From assembly GCA_034508935.3 (NCBI GenBank), contig CM067447.1:39233348-39297347 (forward strand): a DNA stretch of 64,000 nucleotides, in the 5' to 3' direction. Position numbers and translations under genes: made by a program. Below the pieces are notes generated by a model. That model did no database searches and was not told the origin of the DNA. It worked only from the letters and a program-made list of their open reading frames with translations. Positions within the stretch are counted from its first letter, which is position 1. Every line of letters begins with the position of its first letter. Source of the stretch: Berghia stephanieae (lineage: Eukaryota; Mollusca; Gastropoda; Nudibranchia; Aeolidiidae). Positions 1 through 11,747 of the stretch are shown in pieces.

Positions 1-563
1 GTTATTTGTGGTTGCATTTGCTTTGAAACTTACACATTATATTGTGTTACATTGTTTACAAAATATTTCTGGTACTCGTATGCATGTGTAGTCAACGGAC
101 CACCGGTCAATCGTGTTCTTTATTATTTTATTATTAATTTTGGCTTGACATCTTACATATGTGAATTTGACAGGTTGTTATGGATGGTAATTATAACATT
201 AAGTGATTTTTAAACATTTTTACGGCGTTTTAAATGTCTTTCTTGCATTCATTGCCGAGCACCTCCACTTTTCTGTTACTATTTTAACGATCAGCTGATT
301 TTCTCTTGCCTCCCCTTTAATTTCGCGGACTTTTTTCAGAACGAGGCGTGGGAGTGGCTAATACTATTTATCCCTTTCTCGATATAGAACAGGACAAGAC
401 AAACAATAGCTTGACTCTCGCTACACTTCGCATTGATGTTTGTCGTCTCACGAGTTCAACTCTCGTTCGACCTGTCAATATTCCTTTTTGCCTCGGATGT
501 AATCATTAATAGAATGTTGTGTGGTTTTGACCGTGAAGAAAACCTTAAGAAGTCACATTTATA
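1..563. other. unassigned non-coding DNA
   Basis: I see no gene, repeat unit or RNA here. The stretch is AT-rich with short T-runs and no reading frame of interest. Confidence 0.4.
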
Positions 564-1165
564 CAGTAGAACATGAAAGTAACGTACTCGGAAATAGCGA
601 GTAAAATCTAAATCCCCGTTTTTTTCCCCCTTATTTGAGTCAATAAAATTAGCATGAAAGTAGCGAGTATGAAAAAGAGGTCAACTCGGAAATAACGAGC
701 ATTTCCTGCCCCAGCCTAGGACTGCGAACGAAGTAAAGCAAAACAAGAGACAATGGCAATTTAAATATTTTTGGCCTAGCCTCTTTTCTTTTCTTATTTT
801 TCGTTACGAGTAATATTACATAGTAGCCTAGTCTGTAGTAGTACATAATAGGCGAAACAAATTTGGGTGGGGGTTGGGTTTGTGTCAGTGACTTCTTATA
901 TAGGTACTATCAGTAGACAATGGTTTGTGTGCGTGTGTGTGTATTGGGGGTGGGGGTCAATTACAATATTCACCCAATGTGGTGCCACGCGACGCACGAG
1001 GTAAGCACATGTCAACATGCCTCACTTCGCAGCATCGGTCAGCGAGTAGCATCGTTAACGAACGACACGATCAGCGAGAGAGGGGAGTGTGGAACCACTA
1101 TTTCAATGGGTCAGTGATTGAGTGATGCGCTTGCTTACCTCATCAAACATGCCGAGTGCATATAA

Positions 1166-1170
1166 ACACT

Positions 1171-1221
<51 letters not shown>
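1166..1221. repeat. (CA)n microsatellite
   Basis: An almost pure CA dinucleotide run of about 28 units, followed by T- and A-runs to 1280. Confidence 0.95.
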
Positions 1222-1223
<2 letters not shown>

Positions 1224-1611
1224 CTATGTTCTTGTTTTTTTTTTTCTAGTCATGATTTTACTTGAAAAAAAAAAAAAAAAACCAACAAAAAACCAAGCAT
1301 TCTGCCACTTCTGTGAAGAAATTGAAATAGGGGCGACGGCTTTTACTCGAATTACACACTGAGGGGAATAACCAGCAATATTATAACCTTTCCTGGCAAC
1401 TCGGAATAGCGAGAACTCGGGAATAGCGAGTAATAATAATAATAATAATCTTTATTGTCCAAATTAAAGGCAATTCATGTGAGGTAAACAATGCTCAGTT
1501 TGGTTCATGGTATGAACATCAACACATTTACAAATACAGACACAGCCATACACGAACATACACGCTTGCACATTGTTTCTACACATGTATACAAAAGAAA
1601 TGAGCGTACAT

Positions 1612-1742
1612 ACAAACACATATACATACATACATACATGCAGACATACATACAAACCAGCATATCATCGTATATGCATGCCTACATACATACATACATA
1701 CATACATACATACATACATACATACATACATACATACATACA

Positions 1743-1772
<30 letters not shown>
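1612..1772. repeat. (CATA)n microsatellite
   Basis: A tetranucleotide CATA tract, pure from about 1681 to 1770 and interrupted before that. It lies in the 3' untranslated part of the LINE. Confidence 0.95.
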
Positions 1773-1776
<4 letters not shown>

Positions 1777-1875
1777 CAGGCACACAGACAGACAGATAGA
1801 ACGATACGATATATTTGCTGGGACAGCAGATAACCATATTATAAATATAGTGTCTTATATTAAGAAGAAGATGGC

Positions 1876-1993
<118 letters not shown>

Positions 1994-2028
1994 CACGACA
2001 CTGCTTCTCGTTATTTTCATTGGTTGTC

Positions 2029-3346
2029 TCATTTTTCCACAAAAGATTTGTTAATTAATTTTATGGCGGTTGGAATGAAGGTTGTCTTATGTCGATTTGT
2101 CCTACATTTTGCTTCTAGATACCGTCTTCCGGAGCGCAGAAGTTGGAATTTTTCGCTCAGCGGATGCCTCTTTTCGTTGATAATGTTAAAAGATTTCTTC
2201 TCAACTGCATTAATAAAAGTTGTGTCAAGGCTTCTAAGGTCGGTGTTAATTATTTTTGAAGCCTCTCTGAGGGTTCTATGTAGTTTGGATTTTTCTTTTG
2301 TTCCACAGCTTCCATACCACATTGTGATGCCAAACGAAACGATACTCAATATTAATGACTTGTAGATTTGTATCATGGTCTTTCTGTTCACATTGAAAGA
2401 CCTTAATTTTATATACAAGCGCTGGTTACATTTTTTGATGACATTTTTGGTGTGCGATTCAAATCTTAGACTGTTATCTATAATTACACCAAGGTATTTA
2501 AACTTTCAACAGTTTCAACCGCCTGATTGTTAATTTTTGTCATTTGTCTTGCTCCTTTTCCTATTTTTCTGTGATCAAACAGTTGTTCCTTTGTTTTTGT
2601 TACATTGAGCTCTAGACAGTTATCGGCACACCATTTGCTGAATTTACTAACTTGCTCAGTGTATTTAAATTCGGAGACGGAATCATTGAGCAGGCCGAGT
2701 ATTGCGGTGTCATCAGCATACTTGATGAGTTGGCAGTTATCAAAGCTAGCCACACAATCGTTTGTATAGAGGATGTAAAGTAGAGGTGAGCTTACACACC
2801 CTTGTGGGCATCCGTTTGAAAGAGTTTTTACTGATGATATATTTGAGCCTACTCTGACATGTTGGGGGCGATCGATGAGAAAGTTGTTATACCAGTTGAT
2901 GAGGTAATGGGGAAGGTTTAGAGCATGCAGTTTACTGATTAATATGTTGGTTTTCATGGCATTAAAGGCAGACGAAAAATCGACGTATAGGATTCGGCAG
3001 TAGTTGGCGGGTGAAACATCCAAGTGATTTGATATTGAATGCATCACTGTGAGGAGTGCGTCTTCCACACTAAGATTTTGTTGGTAGGCAAACTGATATG
3101 GATCAAGTATGTGTTGGTCATATATAAATTGCAACAGCTCTCTTTTCAGAATTTTTTCCAGACATTTCATAATAATTGATGTTAACGCAACAGGTCTATA
3201 ATCATTCAGCTGAGTTGGTGGATTCTTTTTGTGTACTGGAATTATAGTCGATGTTTTCCATATAATTGGGATTTTCTGTTCATCTATTGAACGTTGGAAA
3301 ATAGGCAAGAAAGGGACAGCTAGTTGGTTGTTACAGTTTACAGGAG
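2029..3346 (-). pseudogene. reverse transcriptase fragment of the CR1/Rex1-type LINE
   Basis: Two overlapping minus-strand frames (3308-2484 and about 2480-2029) give the RT palm and C-terminal region. Visible motifs are LNDYRPVALTSIIMKCLEK, the catalytic block YVDFSSAFNA, SNGCPQGCVSSPLLY and the active site IKYADDTAIL, then FGITMWYGSC in the tail. This wording matches Rex1/CR1-group reverse transcriptases as I know them. The first frame runs out just after VESL near 2483 and the next continues with KYLGVIIDNSLRFESH, so one frameshift separates them. The endonuclease and ORF1 are missing. Confidence 0.8.
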
Positions 3347-3382
3347 TGGACCCGTCGAACTCGCTATTTCCGAGTTCTACTG

Positions 3383-3984
3383 TATCATTTTAGAGAGATC
3401 GTTTTGAATAATTTTGAGTTAAACGAGCGAGCAGCAACTTGTTTTCATGAACGGCCGATCAGCGCTTGTTTACTATAGTAACGCGATTCCCAGCCAACGT
3501 CTCAATGGCGGATATTTTTTTCATCGAGGCCGCTGGTTGGTTAGCCAATAAGAGCACCGTACGGTTTCCATTGGGTAAATTCCTTGAACTCAACACAAGT
3601 CTGATATTTCTGGCTATAAATTCAATTTTCAACATATTAACCAACCCGACTTAATACCGTTTTGAGACGAAAGGTCACAAATGAGATATTGTCCTTTAAA
3701 ATCAAAGAAGGAAAGGACGCTTGCATGTGAAAAAAAAAACAACTAAGCATTGATATAGATGTGATGCGTTTTATAAATGTGCCTTATTTTTTATTTCTTT
3801 TAAAACTGTAGTGTATGCTAAATGTAGATTTAAATAAATAAAGGATTAATAAAAGGCATTAAGAACAAATGAGTAGCGAAATTATTTTTTTTTGATAATG
3901 AAAAAAAAATTGTTTTGAATAGAAAAAAAGGGGAGGGGGGGGGGGGGGGAGGGGGGGGGCTATTCTTTGATAATAAAATCTTAC
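3383..3984. other. unassigned non-coding DNA with poly-C/poly-T tract
   Basis: No coding signal is seen on either strand. A G-rich run at 3930-3959 (C-rich on the minus strand) lies in what would be the first intron of the exon at 3985-4104. A CCAAT-type box is at about 3545. Confidence 0.35.
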
Positions 3985-4104
3985 CTTTTTGCAATCCTTT
4001 ATAATGAATTTCATATTTTTCGCATTTTCATGAAGCCGTAATGATTTTTTGAAAGCTTCATAAGAATCAAACCTTGCTCCGACGAAAATGCTTTCACGTT
4101 CCAT
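3985..4104 (-). CDS. orphan first exon, ZSWIM3-like N-terminus
   Basis: A 40-codon exon opens with ATG at 4104 in a good context (AAAATGG) and ends at a consensus donor, AAAAAG|GTAAGA, at 3984. The peptide has the pattern G-x-x-F-x-S-Y-E-x-F-K followed by a charged stretch and FIIKDCKK. The N-terminus of vertebrate ZSWIM3, as I recall it, has the same spacing (F-x-x-YEDFKE, then FILRDC). Those proteins belong to the SWIM-finger/MULE-transposase-derived group. No second exon is visible downstream on the minus strand within this window. It may be a stranded exon of a host gene, a retained piece of a MULE-type transposon, or a chance match. Confidence 0.4.
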
Positions 4105-4486
4105 TTTGATTTTTTAACGATTGAGCAATGGCTTGACTGGAAGGATGATACTGTTTATCCGGGAAGATTTTGTAATATGGGACGCACAAAAAAAAAAAAA
4201 AGCCACGGGAGCAGTGACATATATAGGTCACTGTAACAACAATGCGATTTATGGGAGGGCAATAACCTTGAATTTAATACATATAAAAATACGGTGACAA
4301 ATATAAACAACGGCCTTTCCGTCAATTGCCCTTTACGTATTTCACGCCTACCTCATTAGCATAAGCACTGAAGGTCGGCTAGACACCTTTTAAGAATACG
4401 TACGTCCTGTAGGACGAATATACACTCCGATAAATGTAAGTGTAGGCAAGTAAACACAAAATCTTGGAAAATGTGATATTATGTGG

Positions 4487-4722
<236 letters not shown>

Positions 4723-4796
4723 CAGTAGTCGTGTTTTTGTGGGAGGAGGAGGAATTTTATCTAACTCGCAGCGTCCGAATTACCTATTTTTGTTTG

Positions 4797-5055
4797 TTTT
4801 AAAGGGTTTTACAGCGCTTGTGACACATCTATGTCATATCAGCGCCAGTAAAAAGGAAGAAAATTGGATAGTAAAAAACATTCCAGATTTACAATTGAAA
4901 TGAAATAAGAAAAAGTAAGACGAAGGGGAATGGTTTAAATAGGGAACAGATGTAGATTCCAGGAGCACACTATCAGTGTACTCAGTTCAGATGACCTAAA
5001 AGTCTCATCCAGACACACGCACAAGAACCGTCTAAGAGGAATTCGCTACAATGTT
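4797..5055 (-). repeat. R540 retroposon fragment (3' half)
   Basis: A match to the 3' half of R540, from AAGGGTTTTACAGCGCTTG to about GAGGAATTCGC. It is carried inside the pogo-like MITE, since the same fragment sits at the same place in the 46-kb copy. Confidence 0.8.
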
Positions 5056-5780
5056 TTGTTTGTTTTGTCAATGTCAATAAAAACTGGTCCCGCGGGCCTT
5101 ACCACGCCCACTTTGTCCGCCATCTTGGAAACCTCTAAATAACGTCACCTCCGGATAACGACATAAAAACTCGGTCCCGTGGCATGTCGTTATCGGGAGG
5201 TTCAACTGTATAGATAGTTCACGTTTCTCGTTCAACACCTTTTTTGTAACACATCATGTAGCACTCTTAGAATTAGAATATTCGTCACTATGCTTTGCTA
5301 AGTACACATTTACAGCTGAGTCGAATTTGGTTGATTAAAATAATTCTGAAAATTCAGAAGAAAAAAAACCCCTTTGAATTGGGCAATGCGTGTAAAGTGC
5401 AAAGTTTTCAGTAATTCCAAACGGACACTTATACTTGAAGGATTATAGTAATTTTAGTTTATTAACTGTAAATTGTAAAGATTCCACATTGGGTTTTATA
5501 TAGCGAATCCATCTGCTCTGGCAATTACACTGAGAATGACCCATAAATAAAGCCAAACACGGACTTACATTCTTATTGCACTCTACTGCACGCGCAGGTA
5601 ACTACTAGGCACGCCCGCTACTTTCTAACCTCTTCATCGCGGCTGTGCCAGGTACCATGCGAGAGCCACTTTTCGGCTCTTTACTGTGAAAGTCCTAATT
5701 CTCGTCCTTCCTATTTCGATGCTCTGTAAGGGCATGTGAGAATATGGTCAATCTATTGCAGTGCAGCAGTATGGAACAAC

Positions 5781-6000
5781 ATTCTGTCCCCGCAGTTTTT
5801 CGCGGCCGCAAATTTCACCATTGACCGCAAAAAGCCGCACATTTTTATTTGGCCGCAAAAAGCTGCACATTTTTATTTGGCCGCAAAAAGCCGCAATTTT
5901 CGCCGTTTTCAGGCTAAATTGACGATTTTTGGTTTTAAAAAAACGAACAAAAGCTATGAAAAATTATGAAAAGACGGCGGCTTTCAATGCAAGCATCCAA
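5781..6000. repeat. hAT-like terminus with tandem GCCGCAAAAAG repeats
   Basis: The stretch starts ATTCTGTCCCCGC and holds a GCGGCCGCAAA palindrome at 5800, then about three units of a roughly 33-bp repeat built on GGCCGCAAAAAGC and CACATTTTTATTT. The start is mirrored at 12930-12946. Similar subterminal sequences flank the hAT remnants at 23.6 and 35.7 kb. Confidence 0.5.
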
Positions 6001-7552
6001 AATTGGCACTTAGTTTTCATATGATTATGTTTCATGATTTTCATTTAAAAAAACATTAGGCCTATATTGAAATATAAAGCAATAATAATAATGCTCAAAA
6101 TTGGATAGTAAGTAGAGAATACAAATTTAAATTAAATTTATTAATTAAGGTACCACAATAGACGTCATTTTTGTGGCAGAAAAAAAAAACCTATATATTT
6201 TGCGTCACGCGTCGAAAAAAGGATTGTTTTTAAACCGGGTCATTCAACCATTGATACTTCGGCCATTAAAAAGCGTACAGTAATAAAGTTGGTATCATCG
6301 GAAAGAGGAAAGTTTCAGCTTTATTTCTATACTGATCAACAATTTAAAAAATGGCATTTAAGGGAGGAAAATGCCGTTTTAAAACTTTACAGCAGCGGAA
6401 AAACCCGACATATTACTGATATAAAATTTGATCCAATTCTGTCTAAAAGACAAACATCTTATCTCTATTGCTACCAATATGTTTTAATGAAGGTTGTTTA
6501 ATGGCCGAGGTATCGCATTTTTAAAAAGCCCACCAAATCCTTGTTTTCAGCTTTGGGTGTTATCGGATTTGTTTACACCTCATTGTAGTTTGTAATAGCA
6601 CTTAAATGCCGTGAGAATGAGATCTCAAATTAGAAAAGAAAAGCGTTCACGAAAACCACATGAATATTTTATTAAAGTACCTTCATAGTTTATGTTTTAG
6701 ATAGTTTAAAACAAAATGAATAAGATAAATGTTGTTATTTCAATTGATAACTCGGGTAGGTAAGTGGGTATGTTTTAACGATGGAACAGCCTACACAAAC
6801 CCCTCATTTTTCCGTTTTTTATTAACGTGTAATCTTTTTTGGATGACTTTCTAGCCTTGGTTTTCATTGAACGACGTTTGGTTTTTATCAATTTATACAT
6901 GTAATTTTTTTCAAATCTGGTTTGTCTCTCGATGTTTATTTATTACTAAACAAAAAACACGGGACGAATTTATACACACACTCTCCACACATGGCGGCCA
7001 TGTTGTTGCTATGACAAAATGATTGTTTGACCTTGTTAGAACTGAAATAGCTTTTTAAAGTCGAAGGTGTAATGTCGTTTTTAAAACAATTGCACAGGAA
7101 TACCCACTACTTATAGCTTATAAATAGAAAAAAGACACACAATGATTCGTCCCAATGTGTTAGAGAATTGAAAAAGCATTGCTATTGTTTATTTTATTTG
7201 GGAAAAGCGGTACTTGTAATGGTTATAAGATTGGAGAAATAAGACTTCGAAGATCCACTTCGTTGTCTAACAGTTTTCTTTCTTTCTGATGCTTTCATGA
7301 TAGTGATAGACTATGTAAAGGAACAATAAGAGTTACTAGTGGATAATGAAGCAGTATCTGTAGAAGTAGAAGTAATATAATAATTATTTACGCCATAAAA
7401 ACTGAATCAAAATGGATAATAGGATGACGTGTATTAATTTGTTTTTGTTTTTTTGTAATTTTTTTGGTATGTTTTTGTTTTAAATCGGGAAGAGCTGTAA
7501 ATTTAAGACGAGAAAAGAAGCAAATAAAGAGATCTTTTTTTCAGTTTTGGTT
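6001..7552. other. unassigned AT-rich DNA
   Basis: I recognise nothing coding here. A short frame at 6289-6501 has no family resemblance. The 11-mer GAGGTATCGCA at 6506 is inverted at about 7564, which may be chance. Confidence 0.35.
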
Positions 7553-8185
7553 TTGGTGAGATTTGCGATACCTCAATTCGTACAATACTCGCCTCTCAAG
7601 CAAAGGGACGTTAATCATATATAATCGGGTGGCTAGGTCTTTAGGGTGTGTGCGGCGGAAAGTACTTTATTTCAGACTAGCGTCCTATCTAAAGGGTAGC
7701 AGTTCATTCAACACAGAAATCAGGATACAGTCACAGGTCACAGACCTTAAGGCGCTAAAAGACTTTGGGATGGTAGGGGGTTGAGGGCGCAAAAGACACA
7801 CCTGCTGGGCACAAGCGCATGATTCCGTATAAGAGGAAAGCACTCTACTGCCAACGTATATATCGATACCCTCCTAATAACATACAAAGAGACGATTTAC
7901 AGTGGAAAAATCATCCCCCATTATAGGAATAATACATTTTACTGCACCCTTTGGGAGCGTTCACATATTATGTCAACACTTTGGGGGGGGGGGGGGGGGG
8001 AAGGGGGGGGGGAGGGGGGGGGGGTCTGCCAAATGTTGACAAGTGTTGACATGGGGGAGGTTCATACCCAAGATTATGTCATCAAAAATTTGGTTATACA
8101 AATAGAATAAAAACACACCCAAGAAAAACACTGTAAAAGTTGAAATGAGAGAAAGCAAAAAGTATGTATTTTTTAATAGATTAAT

Positions 8186-8593
8186 ATGGTGAATAATCGA
8201 TTTTTGCCACCACCAGTGCCAATTGCTCCATGTGATGCTGGTCTGAAAATAAGCAACCAAGGAAAGTTTGGCAGTTTATTCCAAAGTTTGTTTCTGTCCA
8301 AAATCAACAACATCAACTGCTATGATGAGCATTGCCCATCTCTGAAAAGAACCGACTGGAAAGGAATCAGCATTCTGAAAAAGCGAAAATGTCCAAAATG
8401 CACCCTTTATCATTCCACTATTGTTGCAATGAAAGAGCATTCCAGAAAATATGGGACACTGAGTGAAGAGACATCAGCGGAAGAATATGATATTGATGAG
8501 GAGGAAGAACCATTGGAAACTGAATCAGTGTCAATGTCGGAGGTTGAAGGAAGGAACATTTTTGAGTCTATAAACTTTATGTTTGGAAATTGA
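8186..8593 (+). CDS. C2HC-type zinc-finger protein fragment of TIR element A
   Basis: An open frame of 135 codons. It reads FLPPPVPIAPCDAG, then GKFGSLFQSLFLSK, CYDEHCPSLK, a zinc-finger-like block CPKC-x12-H-x3-Y, an acidic linker and the C-terminus EGRNIFESINFMFGN. The second copy in element C (30505-30777) has Cys at the fourth ligand position, so the ancestral finger was probably C2HC and this copy has lost one ligand. A TTTTTTAATAG acceptor-like sequence just upstream suggests this is a last exon. I do not recognise the family; a transposase C-terminus or accessory protein is possible. Confidence 0.6.
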   Translation: MVNNRFLPPPVPIAPCDAGLKISNQGKFGSLFQSLFLSKINNINCYDEHCPSLKRTDWKGISILKKRKCPKCTLYHSTIVAMKEHSRKYGTLSEETSAEEYDIDEEEEPLETESVSMSEVEGRNIFESINFMFGN

Positions 8594-8895
8594 AATGTCC
8601 CAGATGACAGCCCAGTAGTACAAATGATGTCCTTGTCACTACACCTTAGAAAATCAGTAAAGCTCATAATAAATTAGAATGTTTGAAGTTTACCTCAACA
8701 CCCATTTCATTGTGTTTCAGTAGCATACAAACATGTCTACAATAGGGTTTCCGTGACGTGAAGCGGATTAGTAACATATATATGTTATTACTCGGATAGG
8801 ACATCAGTCTTCACAAATTACTTTTTACCAGATCAGGTGATCCACCTACACCTATTCACTGCTGGGTGGACAGGGGGCCCCCGAAAAAAAAAAAA

Positions 8896-8965
8896 TGGCT
8901 GCGATGGGAATCAACTTGAGTTGTCAGGTCTTCAGCCACGCTCTAACAACTGAACTACCCTAAAC
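8896..8965 (-). repeat. tRNA-derived head inside element A
   Basis: The minus strand shows box A-like GGTAGTTCAGTTGTTAGAGC and box B-like GTTGATTCCC about 35 bases apart, as in tRNA-derived SINEs. The same stretch is present in the deleted copy B, so it was acquired before the copies diverged. Confidence 0.55.
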
Positions 8966-9400
8966 ATGTCTACATCTTCAAAATTGACTTTTTTTTTTTG
9001 TTAACATCGTGTAATGCTGGCTACCAGTATTGAACAGAGACAAAGAGGTATATATCAAATTTCACACCTTTTGGCACTCAGTTGTTTTTACCTCTGTTCA
9101 ATAGCCACCATCACATGACTTTCACGAAAAATAGTCCATTTTGATGATGTCATCATATTGGGGGGAGGGGGGGGGGTTAAGTCAATGATGACAATTGATG
9201 ACATGGGGGGGGGGGGGGGCTAAAAATGCCAATTTTTTGTTGACATAATATGTGAACGCTCCCTTTCGGTTAAGGATCCCAGAGAGGGCCAAGGCAAAAC
9301 CAAGCAATATAATTACCAGACACGTCCATAACGTAGAATGAAAGTGAAACAGACGTTGCGGAAGTAAAGACACGATGTCTTGAGATTATAGGGGTTTCTT

Positions 9401-10466
9401 AAGAGATTGATTTATTATTTTATGCTGCTGGTTCGAACAGTATGCTTATCATTCATGATTTCATGTTGAATTTTGAGAAGGAAATATTGACTTTGCCAAA
9501 AAGTTAAGATGATTTTTTAATTCAGCAGGTCCGGTTTCCAATTGCGTGTGAGACTTTTCTTCTATCTTCATTATTTTGAGAGATATTTAATCTTTTATAC
9601 ATTTTATTCGTGACTAAAGCTATTTTTCTGCCAACATGCAAAATTGCGTGTTTCCTGATGTCTACTTCTTTAATTTTTCAAAGACCATTTGAAGAAAATG
9701 TCTGAAAAAAATTGGACCTCTTCCCTGGAGTACTCTCTACCCCGTTGATGTGAATTACGTGTCATATTGTATGATCATTATGTTAATATAGTAATAGTAT
9801 ATGGAATATGCTATTTCGTCATGCTGGAGGCCAAAATATTTACTTTCGCGAGTGTTTTGGGGAATTTTCAACAGACTGTAGATTTCGGAAAAAAATTTGT
9901 GTCTGGTTCAAATCTTGTTATATTTTATTTACCTAGTCACTCTGCTTTAAAAATGTGTATCACGAGTATGATGAATCTTTTTAGTGGTTAGTTACATTAC
10001 GTCAAAGTTGGAACATGTTCTTACATCAATTGGCAAGCAAAAAATTTCTAAGTTCTTGAAAAATGAATTTGCTCTCAATTTCTTATTTATGTAGATTATA
10101 GATTTTCAAAATTTAAAAAAGTGTTTTCCATGACTATCAGAATGCTTTATGAATATAGTAATAAAAGTCAATTTTAAATATTTTAAAATTGTCTCTTGTG
10201 GTACTACCTAATTTAATGTGCCCCCGTTGGAATATGGATTTTGTTTCTCTTTCCTTGTGAATAGTTATTTTTTTCCTCTCCTTAATAATTAGTTTTTCAA
10301 CTTTTGAATTTTTTATACGATTGTTCACTTTGATTTCCCAAATTTTAAGAAGTTAAATAGTTAGTAAAATATTTTGATTACTTCCTTCTTTTCTTTTACT
10401 TACTTACTATGGCTATTATTATTATTATTATAATAATTATTATTACTATAATATTATTTCAAACCA
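9401..10466. other. unassigned AT-rich DNA
   Basis: Low-complexity AT-rich sequence including an ATT-repeat at 10412-10455. No gene or recognisable element is visible. Confidence 0.4.
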
Positions 10467-10476
10467 CTAGTAAAAA

Positions 10477-10494
10477 GCCCGCAATTTCGCGGGG
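10477..10494 (-). other. Helitron 3' terminal hairpin
   Basis: A five-base-pair CCCGC/GCGGG stem with a six-base loop, seven bases before the CTAG end. In Helitrons this hairpin is taken as the end-of-transfer signal. Confidence 0.8.
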
Positions 10495-10528
10495 AAAGAA
10501 CTATTTTCATTCGATACTGTACTCACCA

Positions 10529-11747
10529 TCATTTAATGAGGGCAGATTGGTAAACAACGTTGTCTGTGTAATTTGGTATATCTTCGGTTGATTTTTCTGT
10601 GTCGCCCAACATGAAGTGTAAGCCACTATAGCCTCTGACCCGTGACACAGCAACATACAGTTGTCCGTGTGTGAATACCGGTTGTGGTAAGAAAATCCCC
10701 ACCTTGCTTAATGTCTGCCCCTGAGACTTGTTAATTGTCATTGCATATGACAATTTTACCGGAAACTGTCTTCTATTTATAATAAATGGTAAGCCTGAAT
10801 CAGTTGTTGTCGTCAGATTGATTCTAGGGATAAACACTATGTCGCCAGCTCTACTACCGGTAATTATCTTGGCTTCTAATACTTTTGAACCTAATTTAAT
10901 TATTAACAAACGGGTGCCATTTAGGAGGCCTGATTTAGGATTTATATTTCTAAGCAGCATGACTGACGTGTTGGCTTTCAAATGTAATGCATGTGGAGGA
11001 AGTCCGGGAGGTGTAAGTTCGTTCAAGAATTCAATCGGGTATAAGTTGATGTCAGAGTCACTTTGAATGGAATCAGCACTGCGGTAAATTTGTTCAGTTG
11101 ATGAGGTCAACCTGGACAGAACGGCTGCATTTATTTTGTCAACATTTTCAAGGGTTGTAGTCAAAATTGCTCTCTCTGATAGATAACGTTCATCCGCAAA
11201 GTTCAGATTCAAATCATTGTATACAGCATTTATCAAGCATTCTGGGTCATTTTCAGGAAGGCATAGCGCTGTAGGTAATTTAACAGAATACTTTCCTATT
11301 TCGCTGAAAACCGGCTCCGTACCATTTCCGATGCGGAGAAGCCAATTTGCAAAACAGTTATTGTCATCAGTAACCTTCATGTTCTTGTTCATGTGAAAAA
11401 TGGTGACAAAATTCCAAATAATTGAATTGTTAAGTGTGATACTTAATATATCGGCTTCACTTCCTTTGTTAACAACAGGTAGAATTTGCCGAAAATCCCA
11501 TCCAAGTACAACCACTTTGCCCCCGAATGGTTTTGAACTGCCTGTTATGTCACAAAATGTCCTGCTCACACATTCAAACACACGCCTGTCCATCATAGGT
11601 GCTTCATCCCAAATTATGAGAGAACTACTCTTCAGTTACTTAGCTGTGTCTGATTGGCAACTGGTGCTACAGGTGCTGTTATCCGTTATTGGAATTGGAA
11701 TTTTGAACGTTGAATGTACTGTTCTACCACCGTGCTGACAAAAGATC
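10529..11747 (-). pseudogene. Helitron PIF1-like helicase, C-terminal half
   Basis: This is the helicase of a rolling-circle transposon, a relative of PIF1 (SF1B). In order I see GGRTVHSTFKIPIP, the Walker B motif SSLIIWDEAPMMDRR, VVLGWDFRQILPV (motif III, where family members usually have Gly-Asp, so the Trp is unusual), NGTRLLI, YAMTINKSQGQTL and LYVAVSRVRG (motif VI). The frame is open from 11635 to the stop at 10529. One in-frame TAA lies at about 11637, between QSDTAK and LKSSS. The Walker A region and everything upstream are absent. Confidence 0.85.

Larger units (their letters stand above)
7953..9263 (+). mobile_element. TIR element copy A with 3-bp TSD
   Basis: The ends are GGGAGCGTTCACATATTATG and its reverse complement, flanked by TTT on both sides. 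The two other complete copies are flanked by TTA, so the TSD is 3 bp (TTW). Harbinger-like and some CMC-type elements make such duplications; I cannot choose between them. Both subterminal regions carry long G-tracts on the plus strand next to TGTTGACA/TGATGACA repeats. It encodes the zinc-finger frame at 8186-8593 and holds a tRNA-like stretch at 8896-8965. Confidence 0.8.
7553..9400 (-). repeat. diverged R540-like retroposon, split by TIR element A
   Basis: The parts at 7553-7950 and 9267-9400 align in order with R540: a GACGATTTACAGTGGAAAA block and a GGCAAAACCAAGCAAT block on the plus strand. The minus-strand 3' end carries a CCAAAACCAAAA tail preceded by a possible GCGA/TCGC hairpin. This looks like a third, older member of the R540 group. 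The boundaries are approximate. Confidence 0.45.

Noticed and set aside
6289-6501. 70-residue frame
   Set aside because: No recognisable family, no splice signals and no second copy in the window.
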